Below are positions 8,008 through 16,606 of a DNA stretch of 64,000 nucleotides, in pieces. The notes beneath the pieces are model-generated. The model did no database searches and was not told the origin of the DNA. It worked only from the letters and a program-made list of their open reading frames with translations. How positions within the stretch are numbered: position 1 is the stretch's first letter; every line of letters begins with the position of its first letter. The position numbers and the translations under genes were made by a program. Origin of the DNA: JAEVLT01 sp050496765 (GTDB lineage Bacteria; Bacillota; Bacilli; Bacillales; Cytobacillaceae); contig NZ_JBNWEO010000015.1 in assembly GCF_050496765.1 (NCBI RefSeq), positions 124,001-188,000 on the forward strand. Direction: 5' to 3'.

Positions 8008-10371
8008 TTGGATATTCAACCAGGAATTCCAACAAAAAATATGGTGAAGACAAATAAGAATGCACTATTAAAATCCATTTTAATTTTTACGATTTTAATT
8101 AGCTTCACCGTACTGCTTGGCGGCGGATATTGGATCTTTAAAGAGCAAGCGCCAAGACCGCTAAAAGTAACAAATGTGAAAGGTGATTTGCTTTTCTCAA
8201 AAGAAACCATTATGGGAGGCCAGGCTGTTTTCCAAAAGTATGGTTTAATGGATTACGGAACTGTACTTGGCCAAGGTTCCTATATGGGGCCTGATTATAC
8301 TGCCGAAGCGCTTAAGATTTATACAGAAGGAATGCAGGACTATCGGGCGAAAGAAAAGTTCGACAAACCGTTTTCTTCCTTAAATGACGATGAAAAGGCC
8401 GTAATTCGGAGCAATGTTATCAAGGAAATGCGTGAAAACCGATACGACAGCAGTAAGGATACGCTTCAGTTAACAGATGCGCAGGCGTATGGACTTGAAA
8501 AAGTAAGAGCGTATTATAAAGGCGTATTTACAAAAGGCGATGGCTGGGGATTGAAGGCCGGCATTATTAAGGATAAAGATATGCCAAGCCAAAATCGGGC
8601 CTATGTTGCCAGCGGTGATCAAATCAAACAAATCTCCGACTTTTTCTTTTGGACAGCATGGCTTTCAAGCACTGTTCGTCAAGGGGATAAAATAACGTAT
8701 ACCAACAACTGGCCATATTATCAGGATGCCGGAAACAACTTATCTTTCTCGGCCATTTGGTGGAGCGGAGCAAGTGTTACCATTTTAATCTTAGCAATAG
8801 GGATTATTCTTTTCGTATTCTATAAATATCATCTTGGAATGCAAGAAGCTTATAAAGAAGGAGAATTTCCGCAAATCAATATAAGGAAGCTGCCGGTTAC
8901 TTCCTCACAAATAAAGGCTGGTAAATATTTTGTTATTGTTGCAGCGCTATTCTTTGTCCAATCCATGTTTGGGGCATTGCTTGCCCACTATTACATTGAG
9001 CCGGACAGTTTCTTTGGGATTAAGTGGATTAATGATATTCTACCGTTTAATATTACAAAAGGCTTTCATTTGCAACTGGCGATTTTCTGGATTGCTACAG
9101 CTTGGCTGGGCATGGGGATTTACGTCGCACCGCTTGTGGGTGGACATGAACCGAAGAAACAAGGCTTGCTCGTCGATATTTTGTTTTGGGCGTTAGTCGT
9201 TCTCGTCGTTGGAAGCTTAATTGGAGAATGGCTTGGTGCAAAAGGATATTTAGGGAACAACTGGTTCCTACTCGGAAACCAAGGATGGGAATACTTAGAA
9301 CTCGGAAGAATATGGCAATACATTCTTGCGATTGGTATGGGTATTTGGTTAATCATTGTCTATCGCGGCATTAAATCAGGCTTAAAGAGGGAGAACGATA
9401 AAGGCGGCTTGATCCATCTATTGTTCTACTCTGCGATTGCGGTTCCGTTTTTCTATATTTTCGCGTTCTTTATTAATCCAAATTCAAGTTTTACGATGGC
9501 TGATTACTGGCGCTGGTGGATTATTCACCTATGGGTTGAAGGTATTTTTGAAGTGTTTGCCGTTGTGGTCATTGGTTTCTTAATGGTTCAAATGAAGCTT
9601 GTAACAAAGAAATCGACCATAAAGGCCTTGTACTTCCAATTGATCTTATTGCTCGGCAGCGGTGTTATCGGCATTGGCCACCACTACTACTATAATGGAT
9701 CAGCAGAAGTATGGATCGGTTTGGGAGCGGTATTTTCTGCATTAGAAGTCATTCCGTTAACCTTGTTAATTCTTGAAGCATATGACCATTATAAAATGAT
9801 GCGTGCTGGTGGAATCGACTTCCCATATAAAGGCACATTCTGGTTTTTAATCTCTGTAGCGATCTGGAACCTTGTTGGTGCCGGAGTGCTCGGATTCCTA
9901 ATCAATCTGCCTGCAGTTAGCTATTTTGAACATGGTCAATTTTTAACGCCGACACATGGCCACGCTTCAATGATGGGCGTATATGGTATGTTTGCGATCG
10001 CTGTTCTTCTCTATTCGCTTCGCAATATTGTAAAACCGGAGGCATGGAACGACAAATTGATTAAGTTCAGCTGTATCATGCTGAACATCGGTCTTGCCGG
10101 AATGGTATTTGTAGCCTTGTTGCCGACAGGATTTTTGCAAATCAAGGAAGCGTATTTTAATGGATATGCAGCATCGCGCTCAGCCTCGTTTTTACAGCAA
10201 GGCATTGTCCAAAACTTATTAACATGGCGTGCTGTTCCAGATACGATTTTCTTAATTGGTGTTGTCGCCTTGCTTGTCTTTGCCGTTAAAGCTCTTTTCA
10301 ATTTACGAAAACCAACACATAATGAAAATGAAAAACTGCCGGTAAAAGACTTGGCTGTTGACGAAGAATAG
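8008..10371 (+). CDS. norB: Quinol-dependent nitric oxide reductase (qNOR)
   Basis: Reduces two NO to N2O at a heme b3/non-heme iron site in the membrane, taking electrons from quinol. The 787-residue length equals the fused single-subunit qNOR class: an N-terminal anchor, an extracellular domain (about residues 40-240) containing GQAVFQKYGLMDYGT, then about 13 helices. HLWVEGIFEVF, the GIGHHYYYNGSAEVW motif and THGHASMMGVYGM carry expected metal ligands and conserved glutamates. The TTG start follows AGGAAGGGG with 8-nt spacing; an internal ATG at 8041 has a weaker site. The protein closely resembles the Geobacillus qNOR type. It is divergent from the regulator operon. Confidence 0.95.
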   Translation: MDIQPGIPTKNMVKTNKNALLKSILIFTILISFTVLLGGGYWIFKEQAPRPLKVTNVKGDLLFSKETIMGGQAVFQKYGLMDYGTVLGQGSYMGPDYTAEALKIYTEGMQDYRAKEKFDKPFSSLNDDEKAVIRSNVIKEMRENRYDSSKDTLQLTDAQAYGLEKVRAYYKGVFTKGDGWGLKAGIIKDKDMPSQNRAYVASGDQIKQISDFFFWTAWLSSTVRQGDKITYTNNWPYYQDAGNNLSFSAIWWSGASVTILILAIGIILFVFYKYHLGMQEAYKEGEFPQINIRKLPVTSSQIKAGKYFVIVAALFFVQSMFGALLAHYYIEPDSFFGIKWINDILPFNITKGFHLQLAIFWIATAWLGMGIYVAPLVGGHEPKKQGLLVDILFWALVVLVVGSLIGEWLGAKGYLGNNWFLLGNQGWEYLELGRIWQYILAIGMGIWLIIVYRGIKSGLKRENDKGGLIHLLFYSAIAVPFFYIFAFFINPNSSFTMADYWRWWIIHLWVEGIFEVFAVVVIGFLMVQMKLVTKKSTIKALYFQLILLLGSGVIGIGHHYYYNGSAEVWIGLGAVFSALEVIPLTLLILEAYDHYKMMRAGGIDFPYKGTFWFLISVAIWNLVGAGVLGFLINLPAVSYFEHGQFLTPTHGHASMMGVYGMFAIAVLLYSLRNIVKPEAWNDKLIKFSCIMLNIGLAGMVFVALLPTGFLQIKEAYFNGYAASRSASFLQQGIVQNLLTWRAVPDTIFLIGVVALLVFAVKALFNLRKPTHNENEKLPVKDLAVDEE

Positions 10372-10373
10372 AT

Positions 10374-10407
10374 AAAAATCCGCAAAGCCTTAGCTTTGCG
10401 GATTTTT
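10374..10407. terminator. norB terminator, bidirectional
   Basis: A long stem, AAAAATCCGCAAAGC (10374-10388) against GCTTTGCGGATTTTT (10393-10407), with loop CTTA. The loop on the minus strand supplies the stop codon of the small leftward gene. Confidence 0.9.
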
Positions 10408-10542
10408 ATTTTCTTTCCCTTCTTGTTCCAGGCAGTCATAGCAAAGAATTTTTTGTTCATCTGTATGAACGCCATTAAAAAAACCGTCCATGCAAAAGAG
10501 TTCTTTCCCGCATTTTGAACACAATCCAACCAATTCCCGCAT
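10390..10542 (-). CDS. 50-residue zinc-ribbon protein
   Basis: A short frame supported by AAAGGGG 7 nt before the ATG. The product has two CxxC pairs (Cys8/Cys11 and Cys34/Cys37) plus Cys17, typical of a zinc ribbon; the tail is charged. Its TAA stop lies in the loop of the norB terminator. It is convergent with norB. I do not recognise the family. The Cys-rich composition and location suggest a metal-binding accessory or regulatory role, but that is inference. Confidence 0.7.
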   Translation of the reverse strand: MRELVGLCSKCGKELFCMDGFFNGVHTDEQKILCYDCLEQEGKENKNPQS

Positions 10543-10648
10543 TTCCATTCCCCTTTAATTATTTTTCCATCCATTAGTACAGTTAATGTTAATTGCTGGC
10601 AGCACGGCTGTCAATCACTTCTTACTATTAACAAAATCATCTTAAGAG

Positions 10649-10691
10649 TGTGATGTGACTCACTAGTAAATGATATTCATTTTCATATAAT
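10649..10691 (+). promoter_or_regulatory. Crp/Fnr-type promoter of distal DUF2249 gene
   Basis: TGTGA-N6-TCACT (10649-10664) centres at 10656.5; with -10 TATAAT at 10686-10691 and a start near 10698 this is exactly -41.5. No -35 hexamer is recognisable. TGATATTCATTTTCA (10671-10685), a 13/15 match to the Fur box consensus, abuts the -10. Confidence 0.65.
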
Positions 10692-10729
10692 AAAAAAGAA
10701 GTAGTGATACTATTTAAGGAGTGAAAAAG

Positions 10730-10963
10730 ATGCAAACTTTTGCAAAAGTCATCAATGTACCGGATTATCCACCACGGGAAAAGCACCCAACAATTTTAAA
10801 CGCTTTTGACGAACTGAAACCAGGGGAAAAGATTCAAATTGTGAATGATCATGATCCTCGTCCGCTTCAGTATCAATTTATGATGGAACGAACCGATCAA
10901 TTCACATGGGAATACCTTGAAGAAGGTCCCGAAACGTGGAAGGTTGCCATCGGCAAAAAATAA
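10730..10963 (+). CDS. DUF2249 protein (copy 3)
   Basis: A 77-residue DUF2249 protein: YPPREKHPTILNAFDEL, then GEKIQIVNDHDPRPLQYQF and a C-terminal FTWEYLEEGPETWKV, the fullest match to the family among the three copies. ATG follows AAGGAG with 8-nt spacing; the in-frame GTG at 10721 overlaps that site. Conserved histidines (in REKHP and DHDP) could bind metal or heme. It is monocistronic under a Crp/Fnr-like promoter, suggesting coregulation with norB. The biochemical role is unknown. Confidence 0.85.
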   Translation: MQTFAKVINVPDYPPREKHPTILNAFDELKPGEKIQIVNDHDPRPLQYQFMMERTDQFTWEYLEEGPETWKVAIGKK

Positions 10964-11032
10964 CCAAGATTAACGAATAAAATATAAACGTGACGAACCA
11001 TCGGAGCTTCCCTTTCCCCCTACACAATTTTG

Positions 11033-11060
11033 CAACAGAACATGTTTCTGTTGTTTTTTT
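11033..11060 (+). terminator. Terminator after DUF2249 gene
   Basis: CAACAGAA (11033-11040) pairs with TTCTGTTG (11046-11053), followed by a run of seven T. The rest of the 10964-11216 gap shows no gene. Confidence 0.8.
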
Positions 11061-11216
11061 ATTGTCTGAGTTTTTTTGTTTACAAAAATTTCGAATAGTT
11101 GTAATGTTTTCTGTGAAGGAGGCGGTCAAACAGAAGGGAAGAACAACAAAAGGGGAAGCAAAATGTTTTACTTAAATTTGTAAGGGTTTACATCGAGAAT
11201 GGGGAGGAATTTTATT

Positions 11217-12545
11217 ATGCGGGAAAACTATCGTTATAAGATTATGTTGATGATGGTTCTCATGGTTATTATCAATTACATTGACCGCGGAGCCATTTCC
11301 TATGGCTCAAAACAAATTATCGGGGAATTTGGTTTTGATACCATCGCCTGGGGGGCAGTGCTAGGATACTTTGGTTACGGCTATTTATTTGGTTCATTAT
11401 TTGGCGGTGTCCTTTCAGACAAAAAAGGTCCGAAGTTTGTCTGGATTATCATTGGGATCAGCTGGTCCGTTTTTGTTATTTTAACTGCATTTGCAGGCGA
11501 TATTGGAAAAGCGCTATTTGGCGGTTCGGCTTTAGCCGGTTTCGCTGTTGTCCGTATCCTGTTCGGGTTTTCCGAAGGACCGACGTTTTCAACAATCAAT
11601 AAAACAAATGCAAACTGGGCTACGCCGAAGGAACGCGGCTTTGCAGCTTCTGTCGGACTGTTGGGAACTCCGCTTGGGGCGTTGTTAACAGCTCCAGTTG
11701 CAGTCGGACTGTTATCAATCGCGAACTGGAAAACGGTTTTTATTATCCTTGGCAGCTTGGGATTGGTATGGATTATCGGTTGGGCAAAAATGTTTAAAGA
11801 TGTTCCGGAAAAGCATCCGAAAGTTTCAAAAGAAGAGCTTGCCAAAATTCGTGCCGAACAGGATTTATTGCCAGATGAAAAGTTAATTACCCAAACGGAT
11901 CATTCTGTTAAATGGTATTATTTCTTTAAAAATCCTACATTGGTGTTCAATGCAATTGGTTACTTCGCTTTCCAATACGTAAACTTTTTGCTGCTTACAT
12001 GGACGCCAAAATATTTGCAGGACCAGTTCCACTTCGAATTGTCTTCCCTTTGGTACTTGGGAATGATCCCGTGGATTGGCGCTGTCTTTACCGTTCTACT
12101 TGGTGGGAAAATTTCAGACATGCTCCGTTTAAAAACAGGCAGCCTGCGGATTGCGCGCGCGGGACTAGCGGTTGTTTCATTATTATTAACGGCCATTTGC
12201 TTTTTGCTTATTCCGACTCAGCAAACAATTTTTGGTGTGATGACATTAATGTTCATTGGCAATGCCTTTAACTTTTTGCCAAACTCAGTTTACTGGACAG
12301 TTATTATCGACACAGAGCCAGGACGCGCTGGTACTTTTGGCGGGATTACGCATTTCATTACGAACACGGCAACGATTATTGCTCCAACATTAACCGGATT
12401 CTTGGTTGTTAGCTTCGGCTATTCCTCCATGTTTGTAGCAGCAGGAATTGCCGCCGCAGTTGGAATGTTAGCAATGGCTTTCGTTAAACCGGGAGCAAAG
12501 AAAGCAAGCACTGAAAATCTTGCTTCTGCACAGGTGAACAGCTAA
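11217..12545 (+). CDS. MFS transporter, anion:cation symporter-like
   Basis: A 442-residue, 12-helix major facilitator. The first loop GGVLSDKKGPK is the conserved MFS motif, and the NYIDRGAISY start of helix 1 and the RILFGFSEGPTFSTINK region are typical of the ACS family that imports organic anions such as hexuronates, phthalate or tartrate. The ATG at 11217 follows GGGGAGGAA; the earlier ATG at 11199 lies before that site and is rejected. The amidase gene overlaps its stop by one base, so the two form an operon and the carried substrate is probably a carboxylated amide, which is inference. Confidence 0.85.
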   Translation: MRENYRYKIMLMMVLMVIINYIDRGAISYGSKQIIGEFGFDTIAWGAVLGYFGYGYLFGSLFGGVLSDKKGPKFVWIIIGISWSVFVILTAFAGDIGKALFGGSALAGFAVVRILFGFSEGPTFSTINKTNANWATPKERGFAASVGLLGTPLGALLTAPVAVGLLSIANWKTVFIILGSLGLVWIIGWAKMFKDVPEKHPKVSKEELAKIRAEQDLLPDEKLITQTDHSVKWYYFFKNPTLVFNAIGYFAFQYVNFLLLTWTPKYLQDQFHFELSSLWYLGMIPWIGAVFTVLLGGKISDMLRLKTGSLRIARAGLAVVSLLLTAICFLLIPTQQTIFGVMTLMFIGNAFNFLPNSVYWTVIIDTEPGRAGTFGGITHFITNTATIIAPTLTGFLVVSFGYSSMFVAAGIAAAVGMLAMAFVKPGAKKASTENLASAQVNS

Positions 12546-13918
12546 TGGATGTTCTCACAACGTCAGAACTTATTCGAAAAAGAGAATGCTCACCTGTTGA
12601 ACTCGTAAAAAAAACATTAGCTAAAATTGCCGAAGAAAATCCGAAAAACAATTCGTTTATTACAGTTTCTGAAGCGGAATCTATTCATGAGGCCATCAAG
12701 CTTGAAGAGGAGTTAATAAGTGGAAAATATAGAGGCATTCTGCACGGGATTCCAATTGCGCTAAAGGATTTAATTTTCACAAAGAAGCTTCGAACAACGA
12801 TGGGCTCAAAAGTGTTTAAAGATTATGTTCCGGATATTGACGCAGCCGTTGTTGAAAAATTAAAGGAAGCCGGAGCCATTATCATCGGAAAAACGAATAC
12901 TCATGAATTTGCCTATGGTCCAATCGGTGACCGATCCTACTTCGGTCCATGCCGGAACCCGTACAATTTGGATAAAATCTCGGGCGGGTCAAGCAGCGGT
13001 TCTGCTGCGGCCGTTGCCTCCGGGATGGTCATGGCGGCATTGGGAACAGATACTGGCGGTTCGATTCGGATTCCTTCAGCTGCTTGCGGTGTTGTTGGCA
13101 TGAAGCCAACGTTTGGGCTTGTCAGTAAAAGAGGCGTCTTTGACTTGGCTTACACGCTAGATCACGTCGGCCCGATTACAAATACAATTAAAGACAACGC
13201 GGTCGTTTTGAATGCGATCGCCGGCTTTGATTCAAAAGATCCTTATTCAATTTCTACTGCCCAAAAGGATTATGCTTCATTAATTGGGAAAGAACTGAAA
13301 GGGTTGAAGATCGGGCTTCCATCGTTTTACTATCATAAGATTGATAAAGAAGTTTTTGCGGCGGTAACTAGCAGTGTGAAACAATTTGAAACTATGGGAG
13401 TCAGCAGCAAAACGGTCGAGATCAGTTGCTTGGAAGAAATTGCGGCAGCTCAAACGATTACGATTCAGGCGGAAGCTGCAGCAGTCCATATTGACACAAT
13501 CCAACAACACAAAGAAGCAATGGATGAAGAGGTATATGAACGATTGCTCGCGAGTAGGGACGTAAAGGGATATGAATATGTTCAGGCACAAATAAAAAAG
13601 AATCAATTAATCAATCAATTTAATGTAGTCTTTCAAGATGTCGATATATTGGTTGTTCCTGCCCTTCCAATCCTGCCGACAAACATTGGTCAAAGAGAAG
13701 TAGAAATCAACGGGGAAAAGGAATCTGTCCGGCATGCATTGTTACGATTAACTTCGCCAACCAACTATACAGGAAATCCATCCTTAACAATGCCTTGCGG
13801 TTTTTCAAAAAGCGGCTTGCCGATTGGAATTCAGATGATTGCCAAACATGGAAACGAAGAAATTCTTTACCAGGCCGGATACGCATTGGAGCAATCGAAG
13901 GGAAAGGAAAAAATGTAA
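12545..13918 (+). CDS. Amidase-signature family amidase
   Basis: Serine hydrolase cleaving an amide to carboxylate and ammonia. The Ser-cisSer-Lys triad is visible as Lys74 (ALKD), Ser149 in GGSSSGSAAAV and Ser173 in DTGGSIRIP; the 75 and 24 residue spacings match GatA. The protein is 457 residues, similar to GatA, but stands alone without gatB or gatC, so it is a catabolic amidase rather than the tRNA amidotransferase. ATG overlaps the transporter TAA and has AGGTGA before it. Substrate unknown. Confidence 0.88.
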   Translation: MDVLTTSELIRKRECSPVELVKKTLAKIAEENPKNNSFITVSEAESIHEAIKLEEELISGKYRGILHGIPIALKDLIFTKKLRTTMGSKVFKDYVPDIDAAVVEKLKEAGAIIIGKTNTHEFAYGPIGDRSYFGPCRNPYNLDKISGGSSSGSAAAVASGMVMAALGTDTGGSIRIPSAACGVVGMKPTFGLVSKRGVFDLAYTLDHVGPITNTIKDNAVVLNAIAGFDSKDPYSISTAQKDYASLIGKELKGLKIGLPSFYYHKIDKEVFAAVTSSVKQFETMGVSSKTVEISCLEEIAAAQTITIQAEAAAVHIDTIQQHKEAMDEEVYERLLASRDVKGYEYVQAQIKKNQLINQFNVVFQDVDILVVPALPILPTNIGQREVEINGEKESVRHALLRLTSPTNYTGNPSLTMPCGFSKSGLPIGIQMIAKHGNEEILYQAGYALEQSKGKEKM

Positions 13919-13936
13919 GAACTAGGTTTCAACATT

Positions 13937-13960
13937 GAGCCGTTAAGGGCTCTTTTTTTT
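13937..13960 (+). terminator. Terminator after amidase
   Basis: GAGCC-GTTAAG-GGCTC (13937-13952) followed by eight T. Confidence 0.85.
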
Positions 13961-14029
13961 GTTTAATTGAAAGTTCGCTAGAAAATTATGCTAAAATATG
14001 GAGGAAGCCAAAGGAGGGATTGGATCCGT

Positions 14030-15535
14030 ATGAATGTAAATCAATTGGAAACAGAATTTTTTGACTACATCAAGAAAATGTCTGCATACAATGAGGCGCT
14101 TGCGCTTATTTATTGGGATCTTCGCACTGGAGCGCCAAAGCAGGGGATCGATCAAAGATCAGAAGTGATTGGAATGTTATCTTCTGAAGTATTTCAGATG
14201 TCTACTTCAGAAGAAATGGCGGCATACATAGCCAATTTATCAGGGGAAGCGGTTTCGGATATTGCAAGAAAGACACTTGAAGAATGCCGGAAAGAGTATG
14301 AACGCAACAAAAAAATTCCCGCAGAAGAATACAAACAATATGTGATCCTTCAGTCAAAAGCAGAAAGTGTTTGGGAAGAGGCGAGAGCGAAATCCGATTT
14401 TGAAATGTTTCGCCCCTATTTGGAACAATTGGTTGCGATGACAAAACGGTTTATTCACTATTGGGGATACGAAGGGAATAAATACAATACCTTATTGGAC
14501 ATGTATGAACCGGGTATTACGGTAGAAACTCTCGATCGTGTTTTCGGCGAATTGAAAGAGAAGCTGATCCCGCTTGTACAGCAAATATCTCAGTCTGCAA
14601 ATAAGCCTAAGACCAATTTTTTGTTTAAATATTTTCCAAAAGACCAACAGCGGCAATTCAGCATTGAAATTCTTAAAAAAATGGGATTTAATTTTGATGC
14701 TGGCAGATTGGATGTTACTGTTCACCCATTTGCAACCGGAATAAACCCGGGAGATGTGCGGATAACGACACGATACGATGAGCAAGATTTCCGAACCGCA
14801 ATTTTTGGAACGATTCACGAGGGCGGACATGCAATATATGAACAAAATATTTCACCGGAGTTAATCGGTACGCCGTTATGCGCCGGAACCTCAATGGGAA
14901 TTCATGAATCCCAGTCTCTTTTCTATGAAAATTTCGTTGGCCGGAATTTTCATTTTTGGAAAAATCATTACCCGCTTTTGAAAAAGTACACGAATGGGCA
15001 GTTTGAACAAGTTGCACTAGAAGATTTTTATTGGGCAATCAATGAATCAAAGCCTTCATTAATTCGGATCGAGGCCGATGAATTGACGTATCCGCTTCAT
15101 ATAATCATTCGTTATGAGATCGAGAAAGGATTGTTCAATGATGAAATCGAAGTAAAGGACTTGCCGGGTATTTGGAACGAAATGTACGAAAACTATTTAG
15201 GCTTACGCCCCGAACATGATGCAGACGGTGTGTTGCAAGATGTTCACTGGTCAGGCGGAAGCTTTGGCTATTTTCCATCCTATGCGCTAGGGTATATGTA
15301 TGCTGCCCAATTTAAACATACAATGCTCTCCGAACTGCCAAATTTTGATCAATTATTAGCAGAGGGAAATTTAAGCCCGATAAAAGAGTGGCTAAACAAA
15401 AAGATTCATCAATACGGGAAAATGAAAAAGCCGCTCGAAATAGTGCGGGACGTAACTGGAGAAGGCTTAAACGCCCGGTATTTAATTGAGTATTTATCCA
15501 AAAAGTACAGCGAAATATATCAATTGAAAAACTAA
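14030..15535 (+). CDS. ypwA: Metallocarboxypeptidase, M32 (Taq) family
   Basis: Zinc carboxypeptidase releasing C-terminal residues from peptides in the cytoplasm. The catalytic HEGGH motif lies at 263-267, with the conserved GIHESQSLFYEN stretch downstream, and the 501-residue length is normal. ATG at 14030 follows AAAGGAGGG; the upstream ATG at 13988 precedes the ribosome site. An extended -10 (TGCTAAAAT, 13989-13997) lies just upstream, and a terminator separates the gene from the amidase, so it has its own transcript. Confidence 0.93.
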   Translation: MNVNQLETEFFDYIKKMSAYNEALALIYWDLRTGAPKQGIDQRSEVIGMLSSEVFQMSTSEEMAAYIANLSGEAVSDIARKTLEECRKEYERNKKIPAEEYKQYVILQSKAESVWEEARAKSDFEMFRPYLEQLVAMTKRFIHYWGYEGNKYNTLLDMYEPGITVETLDRVFGELKEKLIPLVQQISQSANKPKTNFLFKYFPKDQQRQFSIEILKKMGFNFDAGRLDVTVHPFATGINPGDVRITTRYDEQDFRTAIFGTIHEGGHAIYEQNISPELIGTPLCAGTSMGIHESQSLFYENFVGRNFHFWKNHYPLLKKYTNGQFEQVALEDFYWAINESKPSLIRIEADELTYPLHIIIRYEIEKGLFNDEIEVKDLPGIWNEMYENYLGLRPEHDADGVLQDVHWSGGSFGYFPSYALGYMYAAQFKHTMLSELPNFDQLLAEGNLSPIKEWLNKKIHQYGKMKKPLEIVRDVTGEGLNARYLIEYLSKKYSEIYQLKN

Positions 15536-15538
15536 CCA

Positions 15539-15576
15539 CTTAAAAAGGCTCCCCATTTTGCTGGAGCCTTTTTAAG
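15539..15576. terminator. Terminator after M32 carboxypeptidase
   Basis: CTTAAAAAGGCTCC (15539-15552) pairs with GGAGCCTTTTTAAG (15563-15576); symmetrical, so it can work both ways, ending also the leftward CoxIIa-like transcript. Confidence 0.88.
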
Positions 15577-15725
15577 TTACCATGTTTTATATTCTTTTGA
15601 GCCAAATTGGCACTTCGGAAACGCTTATATTAATAGCTATTGAAAGACAATGGGTAGAAAATCAAAACTTTTCAATTTGTATATGTACTGTTATTCACTC
15701 TTTTGTAGCTGGGCAATTCGATAGT

Positions 15726-15875
15726 TTAACGAAAATGAATGAAAAATAAATAAACTGCAAGCCACGAAATGACGATGAAAAGCCCCAAAAAGAAAATAGA
15801 GGCCAATGATTTATTTAATGATGATTGATCTACTATTTCTGCCTTTTGTTTTGTTTTCAATTCACTAGTCGCCAT
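15726..15875 (-). CDS. Orphan cytochrome c oxidase subunit 2A-like (CoxIIa) protein
   Basis: A 49-residue protein: polar N-terminus, then a single membrane helix with LGLFIVISWLAVYLFFIH. The LNKSLASIFFLGLF-ISWLAVYLFF pattern resembles subunit IIa of ba3-type oxidases, which packs against subunits I and II. The ATG at 15875 follows AAGGGAGCG; the longer upstream frame contains that site. No oxidase subunit I or II gene lies nearby, which is unusual. It could instead be another single-helix protein, since the match is short. Confidence 0.55.
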   Translation of the reverse strand: MATSELKTKQKAEIVDQSSLNKSLASIFFLGLFIVISWLAVYLFFIHFR

Positions 15876-16178
15876 TCTCTTAACGCTCCCTTCCAAATCT
15901 TTTAAAGCAGAAAAAAACTTATAGTTCATAAATCGATTATCTAACTACTATGGTAATGGTGAAAATTTAAGATAACAGTGAGTAAACTCACATTGAATGC
16001 CACAAATTGTGAATATATTGTGAATTATCGCAACATTTATGTAATGAAAGGACTGGATCATGACTGGGGTTAAAAATGATCTGAAGACAGATTGGACTGT
16101 CACCTAATCTGTTTTCGATAAATATAAATAGTAAGATAGATAAATGCTGCAAAAATGTTTCTGAAAGTGGTGTGCCGT
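15876..16178. other. Intergenic region with small palindromes
   Basis: No gene of convincing quality is seen. It contains the perfect dyad GTGAGT-AA-ACTCAC (15978-15991), CACAAATTGTG (16001-16011) and two direct TTGTGAA copies (16007-16013, 16018-16024). These resemble regulator half-sites for the leftward CoxIIa-like gene, but no complete known operator is formed. Confidence 0.4.
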
Positions 16179-16304
16179 ATGGAAAAATATTATTGTGACT
16201 CTTGCCGGCTGCTTTATAACAAAGAGGAATGGTGCAAAGTGTGCGGATCACTTGCGAAAAACAAAATTATCATTGAAGTCCAAAACCAGAAAGAAACTAA
16301 ATAA
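16179..16304 (+). CDS. 41-residue zinc-ribbon protein
   Basis: The frame gives a product with two CxxC knuckles (Cys6/Cys9 and Cys19/Cys22) and a basic tail. An in-frame GTG lies four codons upstream; the ATG is preceded by AAGTGGTG. Small treble-clef or zinc-ribbon proteins of this size are common in Bacillus and mostly uncharacterised. It stands alone, followed by a terminator 100 nt away. Confidence 0.55.
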   Translation: MEKYYCDSCRLLYNKEEWCKVCGSLAKNKIIIEVQNQKETK

Positions 16305-16402
16305 GGAAGAAACTACTTTCCACTGGAAAAGATTTTGTAATGTTTTCAGAAAAAATGAATAGTATAATGGATCTGCACAACAACAAACCTTCAAAACGCA
16401 TT

Positions 16403-16431
16403 GCTTCCCGTCATATAGGGAGGCTTTTTTT
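16403..16431 (+). terminator. Terminator, possibly of a short RNA
   Basis: GCTTCCC (16403-16409) pairs with GGGAGGC (16418-16424) with one G-U pair, then seven T. It ends the small zinc-ribbon transcript or a short RNA starting after a TATAAT at 16363-16368, though no good -35 accompanies that hexamer. Confidence 0.7.
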
Positions 16432-16522
16432 GTGAATAATAATTGTTAATAAGCGGAAATAATAAAATGTAACGAATTTGTCCTAAAGATGTTAAAGAAT
16501 TGTGACAGTTCCTAAGGCTTTA

Positions 16523-16578
16523 TTGAAAATGATTATCGCTCTATGTTAAACTAATAGCAACGATGAAAATCATTATCA
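16523..16578 (+). promoter_or_regulatory. Fur-type double operator and promoter of the 26-residue peptide
   Basis: -35 TTGAAA (16523-16528), 18-bp spacer, -10 TAAACT (16547-16552). TGAAAATGATTATCG (16524-16538; 13/15 to TGATAATNATTATCA) covers the -35, and TGAAAATCATTATCA (16564-16578; 14/15) lies in the initially transcribed region, extended by the dyad TCATTAT-CA-ATAATGA. This is the classic arrangement for Fur repression under iron sufficiency. Confidence 0.8.
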
Positions 16579-16606
16579 ATAATGATTCGGTTAAGGGGTG
16601 TTCTGG

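Noticed and set aside
10011..10574. 187-codon leftward frame under norB
   Set aside because: Mostly antisense to norB; only the 50-residue frame in another phase has a ribosome site and cysteine pattern.
15978..16024. Rex operator near the CoxIIa-like gene
   Set aside because: Two TTGTGAA copies are direct, not inverted, repeats, so no full Rex site forms.
16335..16431. Small regulatory RNA ending at the 16403 hairpin
   Set aside because: TATAAT at 16363 has no -35 at an acceptable distance; the hairpin can simply end the upstream small gene.
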